Part shown: positions 11,532 to 22,048 of the stretch, piece by piece
Layout of the letters: each line of letters opens with the position of its first letter
How positions within the stretch are numbered: the first letter of the stretch is position 1
Assembly (NCBI GenBank): GCA_030770425.1
Contig: JASJFT010000351.1
Location: forward strand, 1 to 28,445
DNA: 28,445 bases
Reading direction: 5' to 3'
Source: Darksidea phi
Taxonomy: Eukaryota; Ascomycota; Dothideomycetes; Pleosporales; Lentitheciaceae
Notes under the pieces: generated by a model
What the model saw: the letters and a program-made list of their open reading frames with translations, nothing else
Databases searched by the model: none
What the model was told of the DNA's origin: nothing
Position numbers and translations under genes: made by a program

Positions 11532-11690
11532 AATTACGAAGTAAGATATAAGTATAGTATATATATTCGGGTCTACTAAAGTAGAATATTCCTATTAGTT
11601 CTATAGGAGGTTAGTAGTATTACTATTTTCGACTAGATAATATTTAAATATCTTATAGCTAATTATTTTATACTATTATAGTACTATACC
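11532..11690 (+). repeat. RIP-mutated copy of the right-end sequence
   Basis: From 11532 the sequence aligns with 28227 onward at an initial offset of 16695. Over the first 40 bases every difference is a RIP-type transition (for example aattacgaag against aattgcggag). Similarity continues through gggtctactaaagtagaat and the segment around tttaaat and atagctaat to at least 11690. The right-hand copy contains a 22-bp duplication (ggttagagaaatt repeated) not found here. The two copies flank the Helitron, histone and copia regions in direct orientation. Confidence 0.85.
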
Positions 11691-14186
11691 TAATTACGAA
11701 GGCTATAGACTTCTTAGCTACTTCTCTAGCTATATCTTATTAAAATCCGCTATAATACGTAAATAACTAATATAGTAACTAATATCTAAACTAATACTTT
11801 TTTTTATATAGGTATTACCCTTTCTACTAAGAATACCTTTATTAAGTATTAATATCTTTAATCTAATCTAATAGCCCCTTCTATACTTAATATAATAAAG
11901 CTTTACTAGCTTCCTACGATTAATTTAAGAATAGTAGATAGAAGTACTAGTATTTATCGTACTATCTAGTTAGATAGAAGAGAGCTTAAACTAGTTATAA
12001 TAATAAACCTTCTATATAGAGTAGTATCTCCTCTTCTCCCTTAAAATAACTTAATCTTAGCCTTCTTTCTTAACTACTATTACTAATACTAGTATTTAGC
12101 TTAAGTATCCTAAATATATCCTTTATACTATAGACGGGCTTTACTACTTAGTTATTATTACCTTCTTAATTAATCTTTCGAGCGAGTAATAATCTATCTT
12201 TCTCTTAACTATTACGCTTTACTTAGTTTAATCTCTAGTATATTATACTAGTTTTAGATAATAGTATAGATATTAGTTATAGTATTAGTTCTAATAAATC
12301 TATTCTTACTCTTAATAACTTTAGAGAAGCCGAATCTTATATATATAACCTCCCTTCTATTCTATCCTAAATTAAATTTAATAAAAATAACTATTTAAAT
12401 AACTAAGTAATATTAGGCTTAGATAAAGTTCTAATTAATAAGTTTTATAAGGAGTTAAATAAAGAGTAGATATAAATATATATTATCTATAATTATTATT
12501 AGTTTTAGATTAGGGTATATAATTATAAATACCTAGTATATTATAATAATAAAGTTAAGTACTTTAATAACTTTAATTAGATTCTACTTTATAGGGCTAT
12601 AAATAGTATAGACTCTAGTCTATTATTAACTACTCTTTTACTTCTAATAGATATAAAGAAGATACTAATAGTCTAAGTATATATCTTTATAGAAATTTAG
12701 TAGTATTATAGATTATAGTAGAAGTATAGGAATTATATCTACTATTTTACTATAAATATTAATTAGATATTTTATAAACTTTCTCTTTTATCTTTTAAAT
12801 TAGATATTATTATTCTTAAGTTACTCTAATTAGACGATAATAATAGGGATATAATTAATTATTAGTTTAAAAAGAACTTTAAGATATACTAATTAACTAT
12901 ACTTTAATAGCTATTCTTCTTAAAGTATAATTATTCTAGTTACTATAATATTAAAATTAATTATAATATTATTTAATAGCTTCCTATAAATATATTTATT
13001 AATAATTAGTTTATTAAGATTAAGTATAATAATAGACTATACTTAGTACTAGGTACTAGACCTAATATATAAGTAGACTATTCTAGTCTATTTTATACTT
13101 TTATAAATATCCTACTTATATAGACTATATCTATTCTACTTAGGAATATAGCTAATATCTTATCTAATACTAGTAGTACTTTTATAGTATTCTCTTCTTT
13201 ATTAACTAATTCTAGTAGACCGTATATAAGTTAATCTATATTAAAGAAGTCTATTAATAATATAGAGTCTAACTATAATAGTCTAGATCTTACTAGCTTA
13301 GATAATAAAGATATAAAAGTAGATACGTTAGTTATATCTAATCTTCTTCTAAATATAGAGGAGTTTAAGACTCTCTACTAGTAAATATAAAATTAAAGAG
13401 AAATTATATATCTTATTATAAGTTCTATCTACTAGATACCTATTATAAAGTTTAATAGTCGGAAGTCTCTTCTTAGTCTTATCTTTTCTATCTTTTATTT
13501 AATTAGTACTACTAATTTTATATAGCCTTAGTAGTATATAATAAACTATTTTATATATATTTATTATATTATATATTATAAGAATAAATAATTTATATAC
13601 TACTCTTAGTTTTAATTTATTATATTTAATACCCTTCTATAGAGGTAGACTATAGCTAAGACTAATTTCTTTATTAATTATATAATAAATACTAATTCTA
13701 TTACTATAGAGGATATTAGGGTCGTATTTAATAGCCCTAATAATAGTCTATAACTAATTAATTCTATTATTTATTATTTTACTATAATTTAGGAATCTTA
13801 TATATATTAGATATAAAAGGGTAAAAATCTTAAGATTATAGTATATTCTATCTTAACTTTCTCTAGATTAGAGACTAATACTAAGACTAATACTAACTAT
13901 ATTATAAGTTTACTAGCTATTCTTTCTATATCTCTTTATTATATACTTTATTATAGATTATTATTAATATAATCTATTATAATTTATACCTTAGTTTAAA
14001 GAGTAAAATACTACTACTTCTATATAATATATACGACTTATTTAAGACTTTATTTAAAACTATCCTTATATTATATTATACTAGTTCTATTAATAATTTA
14101 AGCTATTTAAAAAATATATTATTAAGTTAAAGTTTAAAATTATTAATTTATAAAATTAACATAAGTAGTAAGAATATAGAAGTACT

Positions 14187-14195
14187 TATAATTAT
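14187..14195 (+). other. HUH motif of the Helitron Rep domain
   Basis: The codons tat aat tat read Y-N-Y, and each tat can derive from cat, giving H-N-H in the context EYRSTHNHSLY. Helitron Rep proteins have EWQ-RGS-H-HG at this point, two histidines that bind the divalent metal for strand nicking. RIP removed both. Confidence 0.7.
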
Positions 14196-14672
14196 AGTCT
14201 CTATTTTTATTATTATACTTTTAGTCCGAACTATAAGCTAGATAGCTAGAGTATAGAATTTTTAAGAAACTAACTTACTTAATATTAGAAATATTATATT
14301 AGTATTATCTACTCTAAACTAAATACTTAGAATATACTAGAAGATAGATTACTATTATTATTATTATTTAAGTAGATAATATTTAACTTTAAAAAGCTAG
14401 TCTCTATTTTTACTTATTACTATTTCTATTATTATTAGAATTTATATTATAAGAAGAAAAATAAGGTAACTAAATAGAAGGTTTATTACTTTAATATACT
14501 ATAGCTACTTAACTTAGGTCTATAATTTAAAAAGACTTTAAAAAAGATTTATCTTTATCTTTAATTTTATTAAAATTATCTTTAGCTTAATATATATAAC
14601 TAGGTTATAGCCCTTAATTAGTATATAAATACGAATATCTAGTTCTATACTAGTACTATTAGAGTAATAAAG

Positions 14673-14687
14673 TATATAGAGGTTTAT
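14673..14687 (+). other. Two-tyrosine motif of the Helitron Rep domain
   Basis: The codons tat ata gag gtt tat place two tyrosines three residues apart in the context IKYIEVYIIKEE, matching the Helitron block YIAKYISKAE. These tyrosines attack DNA during rolling-circle transposition. They are kept because tyrosine codons are not RIP targets, and the frame is the same as that of the HUH motif and the helicase. Confidence 0.75.
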
Positions 14688-15710
14688 ATTATAAAGGAAG
14701 AAATACTAACTCTATTATATAAAGAGATAGTAGTCTAAGTTCTTTTTTATTTAAATAATAAAAATATGTTCTTCTCTTTTACTTTTAAGCTTCTAAATAG
14801 GTCTACTAGCTAGTAGAACTATAATATTTAAAAAGTTTATTATATCCTCTTTAGTTTATCTCTATTTTACTACTCTTAGATAGTAGTTAACATTAATTAT
14901 TACCCTAAGATAGAATATCTAACTACTTTTATCTTTTAAAATTAGTAATAAGAGATATCTAATACTCCTAAAGATAATAGTAATAACTAAGTTTCTTTTT
15001 AGTAAGACTAGTTACCCTTTACTAAATATAAAGAGTAGCTAGCTATACTTAAAGAGGTTAACTATTTTAACTTTCTTCTTTATTATATTTACTATCTACC
15101 TTTTAAGTATTAAGCTTAAGTAAAGCTATATATCTTAAAGTATTATTCTTTCTATTTATTTATAATATATACTAAAGACTTTACTCGCGTTATACTAATA
15201 CTTTATTATTCTTTCTATTTAATTAAGAATATTAAGTATATTAATAGTAAGAATTTTATTATTTATATAAAAGTTTACTATAAGTATAAAGCTTTATATA
15301 TATATATTCCTAGTACTTATTATAAATCTATAGAATTAGAGACTAAAGAAGAGAATTCTAAGTAGGAAAATATAGATTTAGAGAATAACTCTTCTTTTAA
15401 CGAACTAGTAGTAAGATATCTAGGTTTATAAGAATTTATTATAGATAATAATAATATTAAAGACTAATCTATTAATTAAGTAAAAGATTAGAATAATTTT
15501 ATTTATAAAGATATATACGGACTTAATCTATTATATTATTAAAAGGATTAGAAGTACCTCTATTCTATTAATTAGATTATCTAGACTAATATCTCGTCTA
15601 ATACCCTTTAGTCTAAGTAGTAGCTATTATACGATATATTAGTAAATTATAATATAGTTTTTTAGTAAAGTAGTTCTTCTTCTTAACTTCTTATTAACTT
15701 AAATAGTATA

Positions 15711-15971
15711 GGTAGTACTAGTAAAATATATATAATAGAGGTAACGTTAATTACTTTAATAGAGATTATAGAGGCCCTTAGTAAAAGACCTCCTATTACT
15801 CGTTATATACTAACTAGTATAATAGCCTTTCTTATATTAGAAAGAATAATTAATTCTATATTCTAGATTCTAATCTAACTATAGAATAGTAATCTCTCTC
15901 TATTAGTACCCGTTACTCTTTAGTAAATCTAGGTATTATTTAAGAATATCTAATATATTATTATTAACGAG
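15711..15971 (+). other. Walker A and Walker B of the PIF1-type Helitron helicase
   Basis: The Walker A codons at 15711-15728 read GSTSKI and would be GSTGKT before RIP (ggt to agt after T, aca to ata). The downstream block KRPPITRYILTSIIAF matches the PIF1/Helitron sequence around APTGVAA. Walker B at 15966-15971 reads NE in YIIINEK, from DE in the family block LIIDEKSM. Confidence 0.75.
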
Positions 15972-17625
15972 AAATTTATAGTTAATCTAAGTATTCTCTT
16001 TTAAATATATATATAATATTATAAGATTTAACTAAGATAATAGTTATTTTCTTTTACTAAAGTAAATATTATATTAGTTAAAGACTTTTATTAACTCCTA
16101 CTAGTTATATATAGACTATTATTTAATAATTCCTATACTCTAAATCTTACTAATATTAAGGATTAAGCTCTTTATCTTAAATTTCGTTATATAATTATCT
16201 TAGACGTTATTATATAGTAATAAAGTAATATATAATTAGCTTTTTAAGAAGCTCTTATATATATTTATATTAAAAAGTTAAGATAAGCTAATTAAATACT
16301 ACTTATAACTTAATATTATATAGTACTTTCTTTAGTTAAATAAGATTTCTTTAGTAGTATTATACGAATCTATACTAAGAGGTATAAGATTAGCTAGATT
16401 AATTATTATTATATATAGAATTCGGGCTAACTAGTAGTTATAATAAGGATATTTTACGAGAATCTATAGGTAGCTATAATACCTCTAGAAGATAATAGTA
16501 ATCTTTCTAATAAGCTTTCCCTCTATATTAGTAGACGGGTAATACTTCTTAAAAATATCTAAATAGAAAAAGACTTAGTAAATAGTACTATTAAAACTAT
16601 TATTAATATTATTTAGGGTATAAATATTAATAATTATAAGAATATAACGTCTCTTATAATTCTAGTCGTATTTAATAGATATATAGGTTCTAGGCTTTAT
16701 TTAATAAATAATAGTTAGATTATAGTACTAATCTTTACTATTAATAAAGAGTTTATACTAGACTAGATAATTTATACTTAAATTTAGTTTTCTCTAGTAT
16801 TTACTTAGACTATTATAGTTTATAAGTCTTAGGGCCTAAGTTTAGAAAAGATAGTAGTTTATATTAGTAGGGATTAGGATTATACTCCTAGATTAATATA
16901 TATTATACTTTTATAAGTAAAAATATTAAAGGATATAATATTAGAGAATAGTTTTTCTTTTTAGTATTTAAAGTAGCTAAAAAGTAAGATATATACGTAT
17001 AGAAAGATAGATAAGACTAGAAGAGATTAGTAGTATATTTATATTAAGAATACTCTATTTTAGTCTATAAATATAAACTTTATTATTAACTAGATTAATA
17101 TCTATACTAATACTATATCTATATATCTTTAAATATAATATTATTATACTTTAATAATTACTTATAGTCTAATACCTAGACTAATATTAGATTATACCCT
17201 ATCTAGATTTCTACTATCTAGATATTACTATCTTTATCTACTTATATATTCTACTCCTCTTTATCTAGAAGTATAATCTATAGCGTTATATCTTATAGAA
17301 TATAATTAGTAGTATTATAAATTATAAAGAGAATTAACTTAATTATTAATAATTTATAATCCTTTATATAGGACTTTAGAAATATAGAAGTAAAAGTATC
17401 TTTAAAGAATTCTAGTAATTTAAGTACCTCTTTATCTTTTACTAGCTTAATTTTATAACTTAAAAACTTCCTATAGTCTTAATATAAGAAAATAAAAACT
17501 AAAATAGTATACTCTATACGCGAAAATAGTACCTAGAATAGTAGAAGTAAAAGGCCGGTCTTCTTATTAATAGTTATTCTCTTCTTATAGTTATAATAAG
17601 TAGCTATTTCTTTAATAGCTAATAG

Positions 17626-17672
17626 CTATAGTTATTAGTAAGACTAGACTAATACTAAGATTAATATCTTAC
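17626..17672 (-). other. Intron-like segment on the minus strand
   Basis: On the minus strand this starts GTAAGATATTAATCTTAGT, contains TACTAAT, and ends AACTATAG. Its first half matches the 44-bp introns of the histone-like gene; its second half differs. An upstream GTAAG at 17676 is an alternative donor. The CTATAG end could be CTACAG before RIP. Confidence 0.55.
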
Positions 17673-18504
17673 TTACTCGTAGTAGTTATAAACACGCTAC
17701 TAGTAAAGCTATAATCTATTTTTAGGAACGAAATTATATTATATAATAAGAAAACTATACTTTAAAGTAGACTTTATACTATAGTTACTATTAATATTAC
17801 TATATTAATAGTATACTCTAAAAAAACTTATATCCTTTAATATAGAATTACTAGTTATATTATAGAAAAAGGATTATAATATATTTTTATATACTTATAA
17901 GATATTAATATTAGTATTAATCTATTTAATATAATATATAGAACTTATAGTAAGAAGAGATTAACTAATTTTAGACTAAATACTATTTATATATATCTAT
18001 TAGGTATTAGTATAAATATTAGTCTATTAAGTAGATAAACTTATACTAAAAACTCTAGATAATATATATAGAATATATACTATAAAGATTCTAATCTTAA
18101 GAGTAATAATTTTCTAGTATACTCTAATAATAGCTAATTACTAAAATTCTTATAGGAACTACTAGTAGCTAAGTTATAAAATAATTAATATATTCTAATT
18201 AAACTAGTAGAAATACTAAATTATCTCTTTAGATAAATTATTATCTAAGTTACTAGAGGTATAGTTTTAGTTATTATTATCTTTATCGACTAGTATAAGG
18301 GATAAGTTTAAAAGGGCTTTATTATCTTTATAGATATATAGCTCTTTTACTATACTATAGATAAATATAGATAGTATATACTTATTATTAAGTTAAAATA
18401 TAATATCTTAGTAGCTATAATAGACTTTTTATATCTATATATTAACGTCTCTAGACTAGATATAGGCTATAGCTTACTATATAAAATATAATTCTAAGCT
18501 AAAT

Positions 18505-18548
18505 CTATAGATAGTTAGTATAGACTAATACTAAGGCTAATACCTTAC
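18505..18548 (-). other. 44-bp intron-like segment on the minus strand
   Basis: Read on the minus strand this starts GTAAGGTATTAGCC, has a perfect TACTAAC branch site and ends CTATAG (CTACAG before RIP). Its length of 44 bp equals that of the seven introns in the plus-strand histone-like gene, and its first 26 bases are nearly the same as theirs. Confidence 0.65.
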
Positions 18549-19011
18549 TTACTACTATATAATAGTAATATTCTTAGACTATAGATATAGTTAGCTTTTA
18601 ATTTTCTCTTTCTTAAATAGACTTAATATTCTATTAATAATATAGATAACTAATAGTCGGAATTTCTTCTATATAGTTATATAGTACTTATTAATCATAT
18701 TCTTATCTTTAATTAACTAAAATTATTTATTTATAACTTTATCGCGTACTTATAGATTCTTCCTAGTATTTTTATTTAAGAACTATTTAGTATTAGTCTT
18801 ATACTTCTTTTAATTAGCTATAATAAAGGGTATTAGCCTTAGTATTAATCTAGTAGCTAATAATATACGACCGTAAAAGACTAATATTAAATATAGTAGT
18901 AGTATATATTATTATTAAAGTTTAGAAATAAAAATTTAGAATTATTTACCTATAGCTATATTTATACTAGCTAGTAGTAAAGTCTATAATAAGACTACTT
19001 AATAATAATAA

Positions 19012-19533
19012 TAAGTAGTAAACGCTACTAGTAAGTTTCTATAATTTTTAATAGCTACTATATCTCTATCTATAGTATTATTATATTTAAATTTTTTACT
19101 AAATTATAATTAAAATAAGATTTTATATAAGAGTCTAATACTATAACTAATATTACGACTTCCTTCTATAATTTAAAATACTAGCTAGTAGGATTTTAAC
19201 TTTACTTTTAAGAATTTTAGTTCTTTTACTTTTACTACTAGCTAATAACTAGTTATATAATTACGGTAAGTAGTAAATACTATTAGTAAGTTTTAATAAT
19301 TTTTAATAACTACTATATCTCCGTTAATAGTATCGTTATATTTAAATTTTTTATTAAATTATAATTAAAATAAGATTTTATATAAGGGTTTAATACTATA
19401 ACTAATACTACGACCTTCTTTTACGAATTAAAATACTAGCTAGTAGAATTTTAACTTTACTTTTAAGAACTTTAGTTCTTTTACTTTATTTTTAACTTTT
19501 ACTACTAGTCTACTACTAGTTATATAATATTAT
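19012..19533. repeat. Tandem duplication with a 255-bp period
   Basis: Unit 1 (19012-19266) and unit 2 (19267 to about 19533) match along their length, from taagtagtaaa to the end agttatataat; unit 2 has a short extra segment near its right end. The period of 255 bp is 85 codons, so a reading frame would be kept through the duplication. The minus-strand frame reads as coherent protein in both units, which favours a coding duplication. Confidence 0.8.
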
Positions 19534-19788
19534 ACTATTTTACTCTATATATATATTTATCTAGTCTCTACTTTTATAAATCTTTTATTACTTTTCTACT
19601 AGATTATTAAGAACTTATTATTATAGTTATAGATAAAAAGCTCTCTAAGACTACTAAGAGTAAGATATTAGTCTTAATATTAGTTATTTATTAACTTTCT
19701 ATAATAAGAATAATATTAGTAAGTTCTAAGCTATTTAAGCTTTAACTATATATAAATAATTTCTTTACTAATAATTAGGACTATAGTA

Positions 19789-19953
19789 TAGACCTCTTTA
19801 ACCTACTACTACCTATTAAAGTAGACCCCTTTAATCTACTACTACCTACTAGAGTAAACCCCTTTAACCTATTACTATCTACTAGAGTAGACCCCTCTAA
19901 CCTACTACTATTTACTAAAGTAGATATTATTAATCTACTTCTATCTATTATAG
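19789..19953 (+). repeat. Five tandem 33-bp coding units
   Basis: Units start at 19789, 19822, 19855, 19888 and 19921 and are each exactly 33 bp, or 11 codons. In the frame fixed by the surrounding exon lengths a unit reads roughly QTPLTYYYLLE, which may have been QTPLTHHHLPE before RIP. The last unit is the most diverged. Another frame would give a proline-rich RVDPFNPPPPT unit, but it does not fit the exon phase. The array lies inside one exon of the histone-like gene. Confidence 0.85.
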
Positions 19954-20213
19954 CTAAGTATATAGATATATATTAGCCTTAGTATTAGTTTCTTTACTAA
20001 TTTTAGTAGTAGTATATAGTACGTAGACTACTAATAGTAATATTCCTATTTCTATCTCGCTTAGTAAATAATCTAGTCCTACTAAACTAAGTAAATAATC
20101 TAGTTCTACTAAATAAGTAAGGATCGCTTTTAATAACTAGGATAGTTAAATATATAATATTAATAGATAATAATCTAGTATTATACCTTTTATAGTAGCT
20201 AGGTAGACTACGA

Positions 20214-21160
20214 GTAAGATATTAGTCTTAGTATTAGTTCTTTACTAACTTTAGAAGGGGATAGTACTTATTCTAATAATAATAAATAACTAAGCGAATA
20301 ATCTAGTTCTAATAAAGTAGTAAGGTTCGTTTATACTAGTTAGAGTTTTAGTACTTATAAGAATAATAAATAATATTCTAGTCTTTTACCTTAGTAGACT
20401 ATAAGTAAGGTATTAGTCTTAGTATTAGTTCTTTATTAACTTTAGTAGGAGATAGTACTTATTCTAATAATAGTAGATAATTATCTACTACTAAATCTTT
20501 AATAACTATTAGGTAGACTTTAAGTAAGATATTAGTCTTAATATTAGTCCTTTATTAACTTTAGTAGGGAGAACTAATAACTAAGAAGAGAATAGTATAG
20601 TTTCTTTAATTTAGATATTTACGCGATATCTTAATCTAAATAACTAATAATCTACTTCTACTATAACCTCTATAAAAGCTACGTATACTTTAAGTAAGAT
20701 ATTAGTCTTAATATTAGTTCTTTACTAATTTTAGTAGAGAGGACCGATAATTAAGAAGAGAATAGTACTTATTCTAATAATAATAAATAATTATCTCGTA
20801 TAGAATCTTTAATAATAGTTAGATATACTTTAAGTAAGATATTAGTTTTAGTATTAATCCTTTACTAACTTTAATAGGATAGATTAAAGATAAAGAATAG
20901 AATAGTATCTTTCTAAATCTTATTTTAGAGTCTAATCTTCTCGATATATCTAAAAGTAATTACGAATCTAATAATACCTTTAAGATTACTAGGGTAAATA
21001 TAATATAATAATCTATTATCTCTATAAATAAGGTATTAGTCTTAGTATTAGTTCTTTACTAACTTTAATAGGAATAAGTAGTAAGTAGCTACGTAAAATA
21101 CTAGCTATCTTTATAAGTAAGATATTAGCCTTAGTATTAATTCTTTACTAACTTTAATAG
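20214..21160 (+). repeat. Array of seven near-identical 44-bp introns
   Basis: The introns are 20214-20257, 20405-20448, 20524-20567, 20694-20737, 20834-20877, 21028-21071 and 21117-21160. Six begin GTAAG; the one at 21028 begins ATAAG after a T, as RIP would produce from GTAAG. Each has a branch site TACTAAC, TATTAAC or TACTAAT about 12-14 bases before the end, and six end in TAG (CAG before RIP) while the first ends AAG. The sequence between is nearly constant (ATTAGTCTTAGTATTAGT). Neighbouring exons share repeated motifs too, so some copies arose by duplication of exon-intron units. Confidence 0.85.
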
Positions 21161-21458
21161 GGATAAGTAGTAAGTAGCTATATAAAAGATTTACTACTAT
21201 TAATAAGTCTACTACTATAAAGTAGCTATATAATAAGCTACTTAAGAAGCCGTATAAAGGTATTAAGAAAGCTAGTAAAGCTTCTACTAGTAATAAGTAG
21301 TTTAATAAAGATACTTAGTCTAAATATAAAAAGTATAACTATATTTTTAATTATATTAAAGTCTCTATTTTTTATAGTATTAATAATAAGTCCTATTAAG
21401 GTTAACTACGTAGTAGTAAGTATTAGTTACTTTTACTTCTTATTTATTAATATTAATT

Positions 21459-21775
21459 AAATATATAATAAGGGCTCTTTAAGAGATTTAGTACTTTTAA
21501 AAGACTATTAATTTTATTATTCTTTATATAGCGCTTAGCTATCTTATATACGAGATTACTAGAAATATAAAAGGTAGTAATAATCTATAATTTTAGACTA
21601 AGGCTTTTAACGTCCTTTATACTACTATTAAAGTCTATCTTATTATTATTTTAGAAAATATAGTTATAATATAGTATTAGTTCTAGTATTAGACTAACTT
21701 TTCTATAGCTATAAATCTTATAGCTATTTATACTAAGCGTATAACTATTATATAAAAGGATATTTATTCTACTTT
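21459..21775 (+). pseudogene. Histone H3/CENP-A-like histone-fold domain
   Basis: In the frame of base 21471 the sequence reads RALQEIQYFQKT (H3: VALREIRRYQKS), then a helix ending YLIYEITRN (RLVREI), then a loop and NLQFQTKAFNVLYTT (DLRFQSSAVMALQEA), then KVYLIIILEN (EAYLVGLFED), and finally NLIAIYTKRITIIQKDI at 21714-21764 (NLCAIHAKRVTIMPKDI). With RIP reversed at tat, act and ata, the last block becomes AIHAKRITIMQKDI, a hallmark H3 sequence. Loop 1 appears two residues longer than in canonical H3, as in many CENP-A proteins. Between LEN and NL lie 18 extra codons with an intron-like sequence (CTAAC at 21694-21698, TAG at 21706-21708), but the splice phase does not fit cleanly. After KDI the canonical C-terminal helix is not recognisable. 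Confidence 0.72.
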
Positions 21776-21889
21776 TTAAGTCGTATCTACTCTTAAATAG
21801 TAGTTTAAGCTAGTTAATATATACTAGAAGGAAGTAATAAATAAGTAGATTTAGACGTTTAAGACTATAAAATATAGACTAGTTTAACT

Positions 21890-22048
21890 ATTAGTTTATA
21901 TAGATTATATTTTATTCCTTAGATATTAGTCTAAATATTAGCTAACTAGAGCTATAGACTATAGAATAAGTCTATATAGGTTATATTTAGTTTCTTAGAT
22001 ATTAGTCTAGGTATTAGCTAACTAGGGCTATAGACTATAGAATAGGCG
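21890..22048 (+). repeat. Two tandem units with a 76-bp period
   Basis: The sequence ttagatattagtctaaatat at 21919 recurs at 21995, with the surrounding bases including gctaactag and gctatagactatagaata. Each unit contains ATTAGTCT plus GCTAAC and CTATAG, echoing the intron family upstream. They may be introns of a downstream gene part or an unrelated duplication. The period is not a multiple of three. Confidence 0.65.

Larger units (their letters stand above)
12050..16990 (+). pseudogene. Helitron RepHel (HUH replicase plus PIF1-like helicase), RIP-inactivated
   Basis: A Helitron transposase of about 1600 codons is readable on the plus strand. The N-terminal part (about 12420-13060) matches the DUF6570-like region of Helitrons, with QIRVYNYKYL and KLSLLSFKLDIIILK near 12770-12830. 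The Rep part follows: LIQDFIQNYPYII and a HUH site at 14187-14195, RLIALAWxA-type block, and a two-tyrosine site at 14673-14687. The helicase has Walker A at 15711-15728, Walker B at 15966-15971, LVKDFYQLPLV (family GDFFQLPPV), LLKN, and a late block YKSQGLSLEKIVVYISR (family HKSQGLSL). Everything from 14172 to 16988 stays in one frame, and the first part is in another, so an indel or intron lies between. Helitrons move by rolling-circle replication. Confidence 0.88.
17000..19535 (-). pseudogene. Unassigned minus-strand coding-like region with intron-like segments
   Basis: I do not recognise the family. The minus strand reads as protein in several blocks. From the right these are a Q/K-rich segment followed by KEVVILVIVLDSYIKSYF and NLVKNLNIIILQIEIQQLLK (repeated by the 255-bp duplication), then INKYYITIQKKFRLLVIYII with ILSLFKKEKIKSQLYLQSKN, then SSLETLIYRYKKSIIATKIL. 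Two intron-like segments (17626-17672 and 18505-18548) have minus-strand GTAAG starts, TACTAA-type branch sites and CTATAG ends. The putative start near 19535 is back-to-back with the histone-like gene starting near 19550. Exon limits and product are unknown. Confidence 0.4.
19550..21800 (+). pseudogene. Multi-exon gene with long repetitive tail and histone H3/CENP-A-like fold
   Basis: A plus-strand gene is readable as exons separated by short introns. Introns at 20214, 20405, 20524, 20694, 20834, 21028 and 21117 are each 44 bp; two less regular ones are likely at 19660-19708 and 19958-20009. All intervening exons (249, 204, 147, 75, 126, 96, 150 and 45 bp) are multiples of three, with introns in phase 1. 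The tail is rich in Ser, Asn, Gln and Thr, with repeated units such as RTNNQEENS and DSTYSNNN, then a Lys/Ser-rich part (KKPYKGIKKASKASTSNK). It ends in a histone H3-like fold at 21459-21775. The start is not known, since RIP removed ATG codons. The exon before the fold is in another frame, so an intron (perhaps 21361-21413) or indel lies between. As a fossil it encodes nothing now. Confidence 0.65.

Noticed and set aside
20214..21160. Regularly recurring 44-bp direct repeats as a CRISPR-like array
   Set aside because: The intervals are unequal (45-150 bp), all multiples of three and protein-like, and the repeats have intron ends and branch sites. The setting is fungal.
21663..21708. A clean intron inside the histone fold
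   Set aside because: It has GT, CTAAC and TAG in plausible places and resembles the intron family, but removing it shifts the frame by one, so I only report it as a possibility.
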